Source: Toxotes chatareus (lineage: Eukaryota; Chordata; Actinopteri; Toxotidae). From it: a stretch of DNA of 64,000 bases. Within the stretch, counting starts at the first letter, position 1, and each line of letters begins with the position of its first letter. A model generated the notes under the pieces. The model worked only from the letters and a program-made list of their open reading frames with translations, was not told the origin of the DNA and ran no database searches. Shown in pieces: positions 1 through 11,900 of this stretch. The position numbers and the translations under genes are program-made. The stretch covers positions 15,190,366 through 15,254,365 of the forward strand of contig CM028886.1 of the NCBI GenBank assembly GCA_016801885.1. Reading direction: 5' to 3'.

Positions 1-565
1 AAAAGTTGATGTGACTGAGCGAGCTTAGAGGAAATTGCTGCTCAGTTAAATTTGAACCAACAAGAAGTGTTCATTTTTCTGGAAGTACGTTTCTGTATTT
101 TGTGGTTAAAGCGTGCTGCAGCGACTTTTCATCAAAGGACAGAACATTTTCATCTTTTCTAAGTACTGTTGTTTGTCTGATTTGTCATTCCTTTCTTAGT
201 GTAGATGCTCTCTGTAATGTTCCATGCTGTATGTTCTGGTGTGTGCTTCAGCTGCAAAGCAAACGCCTCTGGTCACACACACTATTCCCACGATGCTCAT
301 GCCACAATCTTACAGTCTTACAGAAAAAGGAGGAGGAAGAAGGATGTAATTTGATATTAAAATTAAAAGTCTGGGAGTCTATAAAATGGGAGTTTCCCAG
401 TCCTACAGGACATATTTTGTGAATGACTGTAAACAAAGTATAGCTTCTGAGCTGTGGAATTGTTAACTTTAGCTGTGCACACGGGTAAATTTAGGTTTAT
501 AACGTCTCACAGTGCTGTTTCAAGTAGGAAGTTGATGTTTTACAGCTCAGTTCTTCTTTTCACAG

Positions 566-1449
566 GTCATTGAGAAGCAACACCGAATGATGGAACAGCT
601 TGGCTCCCAAATCCAGGTGTTTATATCTTCACAATGTTTCTGGTCCCTGCCTCGTTTATAGTCTCATCTCAACATGTGAGTCACTCATTGTTTGTGTTTG
701 CAGGCTTTGGAGGAGCAGATATCTCAGGAAGAGAGCAGCTCTCAGGCTCTCAGAGAGGAGGTATTGGCTAAAGAGCAGAATGTGTTGGAGCTCCATACAG
801 CCATGAAGGAGGTGAGAGAGACTGATTCATAAAAATGAACGTTTCTTTGGTGCAACATGCATAGAACCTTTATTGTTCCTCGACTTGACTGTTCCACTAA
901 GTAACGTTGATGCCGACTCCCGTGTTTCAGCTGTCAGGCCAGAACCAGGAGCTGATGGAGCAGAATCTGACCCTGCAGGAGCAGATGAGCGATCCAGAGC
1001 AGAGGAGCACCAACCAGGCGTCCTCTGCCCTGCAGCCAGCCGGGGCACGTCTCACACAGAGGCTTCATGTGGAGATCGCCACCTGCCTCAGTGACCTGCG
1101 CTCCCTGTGCAGCATCCTGACCCAGAGAGCTCAGGGACAAGACCCCAACCTGTCCCTGCTGCTTGGTCTCACAAGTAAGGACTGCTTGACTGTTACTCTT
1201 TCTCTTGTCTCTAAAACAGTACAGTGTCAATAAGAGAATGATTAATGTTGTGAGTAGTTGTACGAGTGACATGTTGTTTTTCCAGCACCTCCACCAGTGG
1301 CAGAGCAGGACGAGGACTGGATGAGTCCAGAGGTGCTGCAGAAGAAGCTTGTCGAAGCTCAGCAACTCCGGCGAGATGTCGAGGAACTGCGCAACGTAAT
1401 ACTGGACCGTTACGCACAGGACATGGGAGAAAACTGTATCACCCAGTAA
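566..1449 (+). CDS. cep85: cep85, 3' part (last four coding exons)
   Basis: Centrosomal protein of 85 kDa, a coiled-coil centrosome and spindle-pole protein known in other vertebrates to restrain NEK2 and act in centriole duplication. Coding exons are 566-616, 704-811, 931-1174 and 1286-1449 (stop TAA 1447-1449). All have AG/GT borders, and the phases join to 188 in-frame residues. The first three are glutamine- and glutamate-rich coiled coil (VIEKQHRMMEQLG, ALEEQISQEESSS). The last ends in RYAQDMGENCITQ, the conserved tail of the CEP85/CEP85L family. I chose CEP85 over CEP85L because the next gene is ubxn11, its neighbour on human chromosome 1p36. The 5' exons lie before the window; bases 1-565 look like intron. 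A possible polyadenylation signal is AATAAA at 3201-3206, although that implies a long 3' UTR containing a MITE-like element. Family is sure; paralogue rests mainly on context. Confidence 0.85.
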
Positions 1450-3425
1450 CCTTGCCACACCTGCCCAGGTGATGGAGGACACTTGTAGAAGCCCCCCCCC
1501 CCCCACACTTCACCTCAGAAGCATCTTAAACGGGCCTGTCTTTCATGTCTAGTTACTGAATGTCAGAAAGAGGACTGGATTTTAATTTTCTTAAAATGAG
1601 GACAGAGGAAAGCCCAAATGGTTTAGCTTCTACTGACTGAATGTCGAGTCTCAAGCCTGCCTGTAGCTCAGACCCCCACCCCACCCCACCCCGGTGAGTT
1701 CATCTATTTCTGTCCAAGGGCTAACAGAAAATAACTTACCTCTAATACTTGATCCTTAAAGCATTGTGTGCGTGCGTGCACGTTTTTTTGTTTTTTAAAT
1801 AATGACGTTACCAAACAGTCTTATACTTTTTGTTCCTTTCCAGCGGATAATTATCTGTGTAGAAGTCCCACATATATAATTTATTTAAATCTTAATTTCC
1901 CTCCTGAGGGGAATTGTCCAAGAATTGGTTGACAATCAACTGCAAATATTTTAACCTGTGCTTTTAACTGAATTCACTAGGAAATGTTACTAACGTGCCA
2001 TTATTTACAATGGCCAACACGGTAACGTTAGACTCAGCTGTGAGGTATGAGACTTAGCAACTGAACAGTTTAATACCAAATCAGCTTCTCACACCAACAG
2101 TCCTACAACAGTTTAATTACCAAAGAAAAACTCTGGTCGAGGCAGTTGTGCGAGTCTCTGAATGTTTGTGAACGCTCCTCTCTGCTGCAGACCTTGTTCT
2201 GAATGATTACCAACATGTGCCTTTCTGTCACGTTTGCAACCACAATGCTGATTCATTTAAGACCAACCACAAAGGGCTGTTTGCAGCGGACTCTTCCATT
2301 ATGACTTTTCTCTCAGTGTGTCAACCAGTAGGATAGTCAATACATTCCCTGACTCTGAATGTAGCAGATAACTGCGGGCCGCGTCGCAGAGTTTGTGGAG
2401 GCCCCTACTCTGTTTTTGTTCCCAGTAGATAAACAAAGTAAAACTCATTAGTCTGGGTGATCTTTGTAGAATCTGCTCCGTGTAGATGAATTACTTCACA
2501 GCATACTGTACATTTCAGTCGATGACGGCTTCGACAGAGTGGTTAAGTGTTTGATAAATGTATGCCAGAGATACAGTATTAATCTTCAGTATTATTTATT
2601 TTTCTTGTTTGCATTGACAATTCGGTGTGAAAGCGTTTTGGGTCCTCCTAATGTGTTGCTGTAATAATGTGCTAATGTTGTTTGAGCAAACTTGGCATCA
2701 ACATTGTGTAAAGGTCCCATGAAGTGGCTTTTAGATTGTAATTTTCTTCTGTGGTGTTCGATATGAGACCGCTGAGGTTAATTCGCTCTCTTCAGGTGAA
2801 AGAGGGACACGATTTAATCTCACGTGCCGATGACGGTGGGAGGGGTTGGCTGGATCACCCCTAAATCACCGATCACATAGTACCGGATGAAATTTTATAT
2901 TTGCCCTGAGTTCAGGATAAGCCATTTAAAAATAAAACTTGACACTTTACAGGAAGAGAGATGGATTTTAATATAAAAATATGCAACAAAGAATTTTTTT
3001 TTGAGAAATTATACAGAACAACACACCCAGGGACACACAAGCCATTTTTCATTTCATGGGACCTTTAAACTCAAGTAGCACAAGATTTCTCTTTGGAAAG
3101 TCAGGTTCCGCATGCCTTAACATCTCAAACGTTTTGCGAAAGGGAAAAAGATGTTTATATTTTCATACTTTTGTCTTTGTTTGTCTTTGCATATTTTAGA
3201 AATAAAGATTTTCATTCAAACATTCTGTTTCGGTTTTATTTGTTTCCAATTTCATTTAATTTCACTGTCATTGATTTTTTTTTTTTTTTTAACTGCAGTA
3301 TTTTTATTCTCTCTGTGCAGAACACCACGAGGTATCAGCAGATACCCTGAGGTGAGGTACTGGAATTGGTATCGCAAGAGAAAAAGTTGGAACCCTCTGT
3401 ATGGTGTAAAGTCTGACATAACTTT
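1450..3425. other. convergent 3' UTR region between cep85 and ubxn11
   Basis: No coding exon seen. The stretch holds the cep85 3' UTR (a C-run near 1495-1505 and a C-rich patch near 1675-1692) and a MITE-like repeat at 2710-3066. Two facing polyadenylation signals follow: AATAAA on the + strand at 3201-3206, and its complement at 3303-3308 serving ubxn11 on the - strand. If both are used, the two transcripts end within about 100 bp of each other without clearly overlapping. Confidence 0.5.
2710..3066. mobile_element. MITE-like element with terminal inverted repeats
   Basis: The left end (AAAGGTCCCATGAA, 2710-2723) is the exact reverse complement of the right end (TTCATGGGACCTTT, 3053-3066), and GTGGCTTTT on the left pairs roughly with the GCCATTTTTC segment on the right. 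The roughly 357-bp interior has no open frame. Short, AT-rich, non-coding DNA with matching inverted ends is what non-autonomous DNA transposons look like. I recall similar sequence being dispersed in percomorph genomes, but family assignment needs a repeat library. Confidence 0.6.
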
Positions 3426-6400
3426 TTACGGGTTCATTTGATCGGCTCCGGCCATTGAGTGAAGGTGTTCTCTCTTCCGCAGCAGCAGAGTAGCATTAGT
3501 GGTGAGTCCGCACGATCGGAGCGTCCTGCTGTCGTCGTCGTAGCAGCCCCGTGGATACACGCTGATGATGTCATAACCACGGAGACCTCCGCCTCTGTGG
3601 TGTGAAAAACACAAGCAACCGCATGGTTACGAAGAGAGACGCTGACAGGACAAATTGGACAGGAGGACGCGGTCTCACCTGTGCTTGTCCAGATATTGTC
3701 GCAGGTGGCCAACTGTTTCAGAGAAGCACATTTTCAAGATGTAAGTATGATTCCCGTCCTCGGACTTCACCTTGAGCGTGATGACATTGTGGGCTGACGA
3801 CGGCCGCTCAGAGCTGAACGTCTGCAGCCTGAGTGAAAAAAGAGACCAGAACACAAAAAAAACTGTCAGCAAATTAAATAACTTCCTGCACTAATATGTA
3901 AGAAAAATCTAATGAGTTAAAGCTGACATATTTATTCCTGATAATATAACGCCGCAAAACATTACATTAACCAAAACATTGGCAACTGCAGTGTGAGGCA
4001 CTTCATATAATGATGTTTTCGGCTGGTCTCAGACTCCTTAAGGAGGTCACAGATCTGAATCCTGGACTCCGTCACAAGCTAACGAGTGCTGGACGTTCAC
4101 GGTGACCTGCCCTATTTTTCAGACGAGTGCATACAGTAATCTCCACAATCTCGACGATCAGCCGTCATTGCCAAAAACGGGGTTTTAATCAGCCTTTACA
4201 TCATGCACTGTGTGCTTGGATTTAGCAGTTCCTTTTAACCCCTTAAACCCTGTTTTTTGGTCTAATTTCTACATAGTTGTAAAGTTGGTCAATGATTTGC
4301 ACACACTGTTGTATCTGGACAAACTGAATGATACTGAGTCACATATTAAACTACAGATAAATAATTATAAAAATAAAATACAATAAAGTGTGCTTATGTA
4401 ATGAACAATGAAATTTTTGAATACTTCTCTTTCATCGCCTGTAGTGCTGCTGTGTCTATGAGGATCACTGAGTCACTGCTCTGGGCTTCAGATGAACCCT
4501 AGAGAAAGTGCTTGTTAGATGATGATCATTATATTAAGCACAGCTACAGACACACTATAGTGATCATCTGCAAGAGCGCACACATACACAGACACACAGG
4601 GCCTATGAGTATAACCACTTTTGGAATGAGGTGGATCTTTGCTGCCTTCTCACCTGCAGGGCTGCTCTCAATGAGTCCCTGATATCAATCACTCGACCAG
4701 CCTTGACCACCCTCTTTGGCAGCCTGTTGAGGAACTGATCCATGGTCTGTTTCTTGCCTGTGAACCAGAAGAAAACATGAAAATCACAATGAAAACAAAG
4801 GATTTCCACCACAGTTTTGATTTTTTTAAGAGTGAGCGATGTTGGCAGGACAGACCAGGTATTTGATAGCTGGCAACATCTGATGATCCATCTTTCCCTC
4901 CACAGACAGCCTGTCCTTCACCAGGAAATTTATCCCACGGTAGCCTGAAGATAAATTCCTCCTCTCGCCTGTCATGAACCTGCACAATAAGTTCCTAATA
5001 AGTCACAAATTTGCACATTTGCTGCCCGACAATGAGAACAAAACTGAGACTCACCTCAAAGGGAACACCATCTGGAAATCTTTCCTGAAGCTCAGATGGA
5101 AAATACCCATCCATCAGATCTTGCATACACTGCTGCACAGATCAAAACCAGAGAGTTTGAACCATCAAAGATTTTAAAGCTTTAAAGTATGCCATTTCTC
5201 CCTGTACAGTTTTATCTTGCAAACCTGGGTGCTTTGCTCCTGATAAGAGCGGAAAGGACCATCAAACATGACAATGCCGTTGCAGTAAAGCCTCAGTTGA
5301 ATGGGATCCTTTTTCGCCAGCTGTGCCCCTGTGGCTGTCGATTGCACATAAGTCTCTCCCTCCCCTGCGAGGACGTTCAGCTCCTTGATCCTCTGCAGCA
5401 CGAGGTCAAAGTTCATATGGAAACCCTTGACCCTGGAGGTGCCTGCAGGGGAAAGATATACAGCATGTTAGGAATCATTTTAAGTAGAAGATGCAGAATT
5501 ATAGCTCTGTGTAGTAGATGAATGTAAGCAGCAAAGCTTACATTCCTATAAAGATGAAAGCAACCAACTGCCAGAGGCCTCTACCTGAGCTGTGTGTCTG
5601 TTCACACCCAGCTGAGTCACTGTTCTCCTCATCTCCCACCCAGATCAAACCATAGTCATTTAGAAAGCCCTGCAGAAGAGGGGCAAGCAGAATTCAACGT
5701 GGTGTAATCACAATAAAAAGACATTAATGAAATGCTGTATTAAATCAACTTGCCTCCATTTCATGCACTTGATTCTGCAGTTGCTGGCACCTTCTTTCAA
5801 GATCATCTCTGCCACTCAGATCATGTGCACTCTCTAATCCACACATAGGCAGGATTAAGTCAAAATCATTTCACCTGTATCATCTGTTTATATCAAACTC
5901 AGGTCTGTAACATGTTGAAGGTTATTACCTGATTCTTTCTGAATCCTCAGCTTCTCCTCCAAAACAGAGATCTTTTTATTCTTTAGAAGAATGAAGAAAG
6001 TATAAAGTGGGAGTAGGACATGTTTCGATAATGTATGTTACTACAGTTTTATTATTTATCCGGAGGAGGTGTGAGCTCACCTTGCACTCGATCTCCCGCG
6101 CTTGGCTCCTCACTGTTTTCTCCAGCAGGGTCACCCGCTGCATCATGGCAGACATGAGCTCAAAGTCACTCGGTGGAGCACCTGATCATCAGAGCTAGAG
6201 TTAGATCTTTCGTTTGTGTAACAGGAAATAAAAGAAGAGCCACTTGGCTTTGGAATAAAGAGCTTTGTGTTAACTTGTACTTTTCTTTAACAGGGCCTTT
6301 GACTTTGAAGTGGAGGCGTCGCTGGCTGGAGGGCGAGAGCGTTGGGGAGGATTTGGATCAGATGACTCATCATCATCATCGTCGTTACCATCAACCAACG

Positions 6401-7339
6401 CTGCCTGAAATTCTGAGAAATAAAACACACATTACAAAAATAGGTGAAAGTCCCAGAAGGGATTAAGAAAGAAGACATAGCTGGATATTTATTAAAAATC
6501 AATCTGTCAGAGTGATAACCAGAGGTGGAATGTAACTGAGTACAAGAACTGTATATCCTCTCAAGAACTGTATACTTCACTAAAGTATTATCTTTTCATG
6601 CCACTTTATAAGAAATATTGTCGTATTTATTAGAGCTGAAACTAGACAGAAAATTAGCTGAAAATCTCTTCAGAAGTCATTTTTTATGCGACAATGCCAA
6701 ACTTTTTATGGTTCCAGCTTTGTCAAATGTGAGAATTTGCTGTTTTTGTTTTGGGTTTTTTTCTTGTTGTGATTTTAATTATTTTGTTTTATATTCACGC
6801 GTAGGGTGAATGTGTCACAGTGGGCTTTGGGAAATTGTGAGGGAATTTTTCACTCCTTTTCTGAAGATTTACAAACAAAAAAGAAACAAAAAAGAAAAAT
6901 AGAATTCCACTCCAACCAACTACAGAAGTACTAACAATCTAATGTTATATAAAAGTGCAACAGACATTTTTTCTGCATTAAGTATTTACTTGTGATACTT
7001 TCAATAATTTTATTTCTGATTATACTTACATACTCTTACTTAGTGTTTTCACAGTGTGGTATTTGTACTTTTATTTGAGTAAAGGATTTGGACACTTCCT
7101 TCACCACTGCTGTTTTAGTGCACTGCTCTGCCATTATGTTTTTTAGCATAAGATTTGTCCAGCCCTACCTTTGAACAGATTCCTCCTGAAAGGCACCTTT
7201 TGTCTGCCCCTGCAGGTCAAAAACAGTTAAATGTTTGAGTTCCCTATTTATGACAATAAAGTTACAGTGCCCAGTGAGTGACCTACCATTGCTCACCCAG
7301 AGGGCTCTGCAGTGGAGTGCGCCTTGTTTTCTTCAACAT
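3426..7339 (-). CDS. ubxn11: ubxn11, UBX domain protein 11 (socius), complete
   Basis: SEP- and UBX-domain protein; UBX proteins recruit p97/VCP, and mammalian UBXN11 (socius) binds Rnd GTPases. Coding exons on the minus strand: 7339-7287, 7209-7169, 6400-6281, 6181-6081, 5980-5929, 5833-5754, 5669-5585, 5442-5225, 5132-5055, 4979-4856, 4757-4654, 4498-4425, 3828-3679, 3594-3426. They sum to 1449 nt, 482 residues. The start begins MLKKTRRTPLQSPLGEQW, like mammalian N-termini. Coiled coil lies at about residues 75-170. The SEP domain is at about 228-335 (YCNGIVMFDGPFR, DGYFPSELQERFPDGVPFE, KFPGEGQAV). The UBX domain is at about 388-470 (VITLKVKSEDG, TVGHLRQYL, LLLRKR); its p97-contacting loop reads YPR (440-442) in place of the usual FPR. 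The donor after 5754 is GC (GAG|GCAAGT), confirmed by frame. The donor at 4856 is weak. Polyadenylation signal 3308-3303. The gene is convergent with cep85 and divergent from fez2. Confidence 0.93.
6527..7112. repeat. dispersed teleost repeat in ubxn11 intron 2
   Basis: The segment starts with AGAGGTGGAATGTAACTGAGTA and ends with AAGGATTTGGACACTTCCTTCACCACTG; its outer ends are imperfect inverted repeats of each other. This pattern of 'aagtact' runs between GGTGGAA and TTCCACCACTG-type ends is very common in teleost non-coding DNA, as I remember it. An unrelated repeat piece (about 6632-6745, GCTGAAACTA ... GGTTCCAGCTTTGTCAAATG) lies inside it, suggesting a nested insertion. Confidence 0.5.
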
Positions 7340-7450
7340 GGACAAAGGTGAGCTCATTTTACCTGAGACAAGACACGCACTGCACGGAAACTCCCAAACC
7401 TAAATGTCCCGGTCCGGGTCTGTCTGTTTATCTCAGTTTGTTTGGAGTCT

Positions 7451-7465
7451 GTTGCCATTAGCAAC
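7451..7465. promoter_or_regulatory. RFX X-box upstream of ubxn11
   Basis: GTTGCCATTAGCAAC fits the RFX-factor X-box consensus (GTNRCC, 0-3 nt spacer, RGYAAC) exactly, with both half-sites intact and a 3-nt spacer. It lies about 112 bp upstream of the ubxn11 start codon (7339) and about 1.45 kb upstream of fez2. X-boxes this close to a start site are typical of ciliary and testis genes controlled by RFX2/3, often with FOXJ1. The motif is seen; its use is inferred. Confidence 0.6.
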
Positions 7466-7788
7466 GCAGGAAGCGGTTGACACTGTAGAATAAGGTGATG
7501 TCCGGATGGTTCCCGTTTCATCCACAGGATGTCGCTGTTTCTCTCCCTCTGTCTCAATTCAGTTCACCATGTTATGCTTTACTGCAATGAATGTCAGGTG
7601 AACAATATACAGGTTTAATTCAATAATGAGATGAGGAAAAAAGACTATAATTCATTAAGTTAAATAAAAATAAATAATTAGACAAAAAGAGAAAGAACTT
7701 GTTAAACAGCAAATATGTCTTTTTCAGGTGTGTGTGTTCCCTATATATAAAATAGGCAGTCAAGGTAAATTAATTATGTGTCCCTCCG

Positions 7789-8480
7789 TTACATGCAATC
7801 ACACGTTGTATAGCTCAGTTTACTGCATGTTATTCTTTCACTGTTATGTAACTCTGTGAAGTTTGGTAATGACAAATCAAATATCTTAAAGTATTCCTCA
7901 CTGATATTATAATATTTGCCATTTTTAAGAGGTAAGTGCACCTCTGTCTCTTCCTCACTTGTTGTGCAGGGACCACAGACTCTTTGCTCTGTTGGTAGCC
8001 AGAGATACACTAATTTGTATTCATGGTTTAGGTCCAGATAGCAATTGAATTTGTTTCGCATTTTGGTTTGATTGGTGCAATGTTCCAGATCACCGGGCAT
8101 CTTTTGGTTGATTTAATAACTTGGTTTACTCTGATTAGAGGTTGGAAGGCAGTGCTGCTCTGAGGTTGAACATTATTTTTGTCTTATTTGATCAGTAAGT
8201 CTCAGGACGAGCTGACAGAAGGGGACTCTTTTGGGGGTTTAGTTCTTGGGTTTGTAGTACCTGAAATCTCAATGTGTCTTATGGGCTTAATGTTAAAAAC
8301 CAAAAGATAATTGTTTTAATTCTGCCCTGCATGCATTGGTTGGTATTTTTCTTTGGATGGTTAATATGGGCCTACAGAATTCTGAATGCAGGATCTCTAT
8401 GAGATGCTTGTCCCACCTGGTATAGTCCTGATAACTGATGGTGATTGGTTGGATTATACTGTCAAATATTTTAGCTCCAG
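7789..8480 (-). mobile_element. decayed LINE (non-LTR retrotransposon) 3' fragment
   Basis: On the minus strand, 8480-8320 reads as KIFDSIIQPI ... RWDKHLIEILH, FCRPILTIQRK and NACRAEL, a set of motifs found near the C-terminus of reverse-transcriptase ORFs of teleost LINEs. Stops and frame changes follow. Then 8100-7789 is open for 103 codons and contains RVCGPCTTSEEETEVH ... GKYYNISEEYF, resembling the Cys-Cys ... His ... Cys tail of the same ORFs, with some key residues lost. Direction and order of the pieces agree with one decayed 3'-end copy. Not a host gene. Confidence 0.6.
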
Positions 8481-8919
8481 GTAATCATAACATAAGGTGT
8501 GATGTAGAGGGGTGTTTCCTGATCTGAACTGATAAACTTTTACCCTTGTTTGGTGTTCATGATGATTTATTAGGGTGTGTAGTGTGTAAACGTGGTCTCT
8601 CTCACTCTGTCACACAAACACACACACAATTTTTCTATGGTACAAACAGAGTTTGCCTAAAAACCCTTGTAATCTCAACCCTTGTACCAGCTGGTGAGTT
8701 TAATGAGAGGCTGTGGGGTCTTTACTCCCGGTCCTCGGCGTTACCTTACTTCGTATCCTAAAATCCTGGAGACTGTCACCACTAGTGGGCCCGGTGCAGC
8801 CATAGCGTCCGGTGCAGCCTGGCTGTGGGAAGTGAGCGGGCAGACAGACAGGATGCTGAGGCCTGCCAGTCCCACGGCACATCCATCATTTACCCGGAGC
8901 TCTTAGGCTGTTCCGGGCT

Positions 8920-11900
8920 ATGGCTGCACCAGTCGCACATTTCGACGACGATTGGCCGGTTTCATGTGATCTGAACATGGTTTCAGAGCAGGGTCTGCTG
9001 CCTCAGAAAGGCCGCGCTGCAGCCGTCGCCACCGCCGCCAACACCACGGGGGAAGCGGCACCGCAGCTCCTCCTGGATGATGATGATGATATCCCCGAGC
9101 TGCACGACAGCAGCTTCTCCCCGGGGGAAACCGGTGCTTTCAGATCCATGGAGGACCTGGTGAGCGAGTTTGACGAGAAGTTATCCGCCTGCTTCCGAAA
9201 TTTCAACGCCAAGACGGACAGCATCGCTCCCGTGAGTGTGATCGGAGAGGACACGCTGCTGGAGAAAGACGAGTGAGTGTGTGTTTGTTTGTTTGTGGCC
9301 TGTCCTCAGGCGAGCTGTGTTTTTTAAACGTGTGTGTTTGTGTGTACATATGTAGAGGCTGTAGCTCGTATTTTGAAAATCATATTACGGTTTTGGTATC
9401 AGCAGTGGGATGTTTAATTTCCTGGATCAGGAAGCCAGCATTTCTTTAAAAGGGTTATGGGGCTGCGGTGACAGCCATCTTTGGTCAAGGCATTAAAAAC
9501 TCAGAATATAGGTCTGCTTTAATCCAGTATAATAACAGACCGGAAATCTCAGCTACATTTATTTTCTCCACAGATTCATTCAGCCAAACAGGTGCACCAA
9601 TATCGACATGGTATCTGTATCTGCCCTTAAAATGTCTTTTGAAAACCGATATTAGCCGATATGAGTTGACTAACGTTCTATTTTTGTTTTTAATGTCGAT
9701 ATTTATGAAACTGGCACTTTAGTGATTATTTTCTTGAACCACCTTTATTGAATATTTTAGTTTCATATATCATCATACATTCATAAATAGCCTATTGTTA
9801 TTGCAAATACATGTATACTCTGCAATATAATGTTATTTTGCTCTGAAACATTTGAAATTTTGCTGACTAAAGGATTGATAACCTAATCAAGAATATTATG
9901 GCAGCAGCTAGTGATTATAAAAATAATCAGTGGCTGCTGTCCTAATATTATTAAGACAATATCACCCGCCTGCAGGGCTGTTTCAGATATTGGTGCTGTT
10001 CCAAAACCACATATCCATGTGTTACTTTTCCAAAGACATTTAAAGTGTTTAGCTGACAAACTGTGAGTTTCTTAGTGGTTAAAAGAAGTAGGTATGTAAT
10101 CATTACAAATACATTAAACATTTGCCCAGTGACATGTTGCACAAAAAAGCTTTCATCCCGCAGCTTTGAGTGTTTGTGCTATAAAAATTTAATCATCAGT
10201 GACATTTTCAACTTGATGTGGTTCCATGTTGGGGATTACAGGAGTGTGTCATGTCTGTCCTCCCCACCACAACTGCTTAATCTGATTGTGACACATTTGT
10301 GTTTCTGTGGCATCTTCTCACAGTCAGTCCCCTGTAGCTCCTCGGAAAGAAAGGCAGGCTCAGGAAAGAGTTGTAGTCAGAGGATGCAGTTTGTAATGAT
10401 GATAAGTATGTCAGTACGATTTAACATTTTGCACTGACATGTTTGTTAAGCTTTGTTTTGTCTCCTCTTCTCTCCACAGAATGTGGAACGCTTTAACCAG
10501 TAACTATGGGCATGTGATGCCGGTGGACTGGAAACAGTCTCGGACGCGTTCCCTCCACACCCCCACATTCAACCTGACAGAGAAACCTGTGAGTGAGTCC
10601 ACCCCTCCCATCCCATCTTTGTCCCACTTTCCATTCAACCCCCTCCCTCCCGTTTCTCCCTCCCCCGCCAAATCTCTCCTCCGTTCATCTCACAAATCTC
10701 AAATATTCATTGTGCCAGGGTTTAGCGCTTTGATTAAATTCCCTCCGCCTGTCCTGTTCCTGGTTAGAGAAAGACTGATGTCACGGCGGCGCTGTCGGAC
10801 GACGAGGAGCTGAGGGAGCAGCTGGACATGCACTCCATCATTGTCTCCTGCCTCGCAGAGGAGCCTCTTTTTACAGCAGAGCAGGTAAGTTGCATATTAA
10901 CACCAACCTGGCCTGTCAGTGGTCACAGTGCTTCAAGCCTACAGATGCGGAACAGCAGCTCAACATGGCTGAAATCCCTCTGAGATTCCCACAGAGATTT
11001 AATAACTGATGTTCAAAGGGATATTATGAGTGCTGATCTCTCTTCCTGTTGACGCTCTCTCAGGTTATTGAGGAGATAGAGGAGATGATGCAGGATTCCC
11101 CTGACATGGAAGCAGAGCACAACCCCTCTCAGTCGGACCTCTCGATGCTCTCACTGGACGTCCAGCGGTCCACCAGCTATGAGGAGAGTGAGTGTCCACC
11201 AATCAGGATAAATAATCACTATTATATAACATGTTCTATATGTGATTCTTTGCTTGTGAAGCCTCATCTTGCGAGTTGTTATCAATACACTGGTACATCA
11301 TCAAAATCCTGAGACATTCGCTTGCAATATGTTCTTGATATTGTGTTTTTTCAACACTGAGATCATGTAAAAAGTGGTACTGACCAGTGTGAGCTTCTTC
11401 AAAATTAAAGGACAACTGTGGTGATATATTTTCTATATTTTTCTCATTGTCAACAAATCCCATAAAAGGACCAAAACCAAAAATGAACTAATCCTATAAA
11501 CGCCACTGTCTGTGTAGCCAGAGTCTGATAATAACTCATTCCTCAGCACACATCAGTGAGCCACACTGTTACACTGGGTGGCATGTTCCTTCATTACAAT
11601 GAACACGGGCACTGCAGTTTATTTTGAGCTGATACCAAATGCACTGTCCTGCTGCCGCTGTAAAATAATCAATCGAGCTCCAAACGTGTGTTAATCCGCA
11701 GCTGAAAATAGTCCCTAAGAAATGCACTGGTTACTCCCCTTCATTTAGCATTATTAAAAAGTGGATATCTTTATTTGTCTCAAGTTTTTTTTTTTTTTTT
11801 AAGATGTACGTTTACAGTTTGAATGGGCTTGGGGCTGAGTTTTCTTGGCGTTGGGCTTTTCATGGGATTTACTGACAATAAGAAAAATACAAACTATGGC

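Larger units (their letters stand above)
7340..8919. other. divergent spacer between ubxn11 and fez2
   Basis: Holds the ubxn11 5' flank with the X-box at 7451-7465, a decayed LINE fragment at 7789-8480, and the fez2 promoter and 5' UTR nearer 8919. The last 250 bp before fez2 become more GC-rich, consistent with a CpG-type promoter. I see no TATA box of note and no other gene. Confidence 0.5.

Noticed and set aside
934..1506. 190-codon minus-strand open frame
   Set aside because: It lies antisense across two cep85 exons and their intron, with no family motif; a shadow of the real gene.
4440..4654. Direct splicing of ubxn11 exon 4757-4654 to exon 3828-3679
   Set aside because: The phases do not match. 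A 74-nt exon at 4498-4425 (GSSEAQSSDSVILIDTAALQ) is needed and restores the frame exactly.
7789..8100. 103-codon minus-strand open frame as a new secreted cysteine-rich protein
   Set aside because: Its Cys/His-like tail and the adjacent LINE motifs in the same orientation fit a decayed retrotransposon; there is no signal peptide and no flanking exon.
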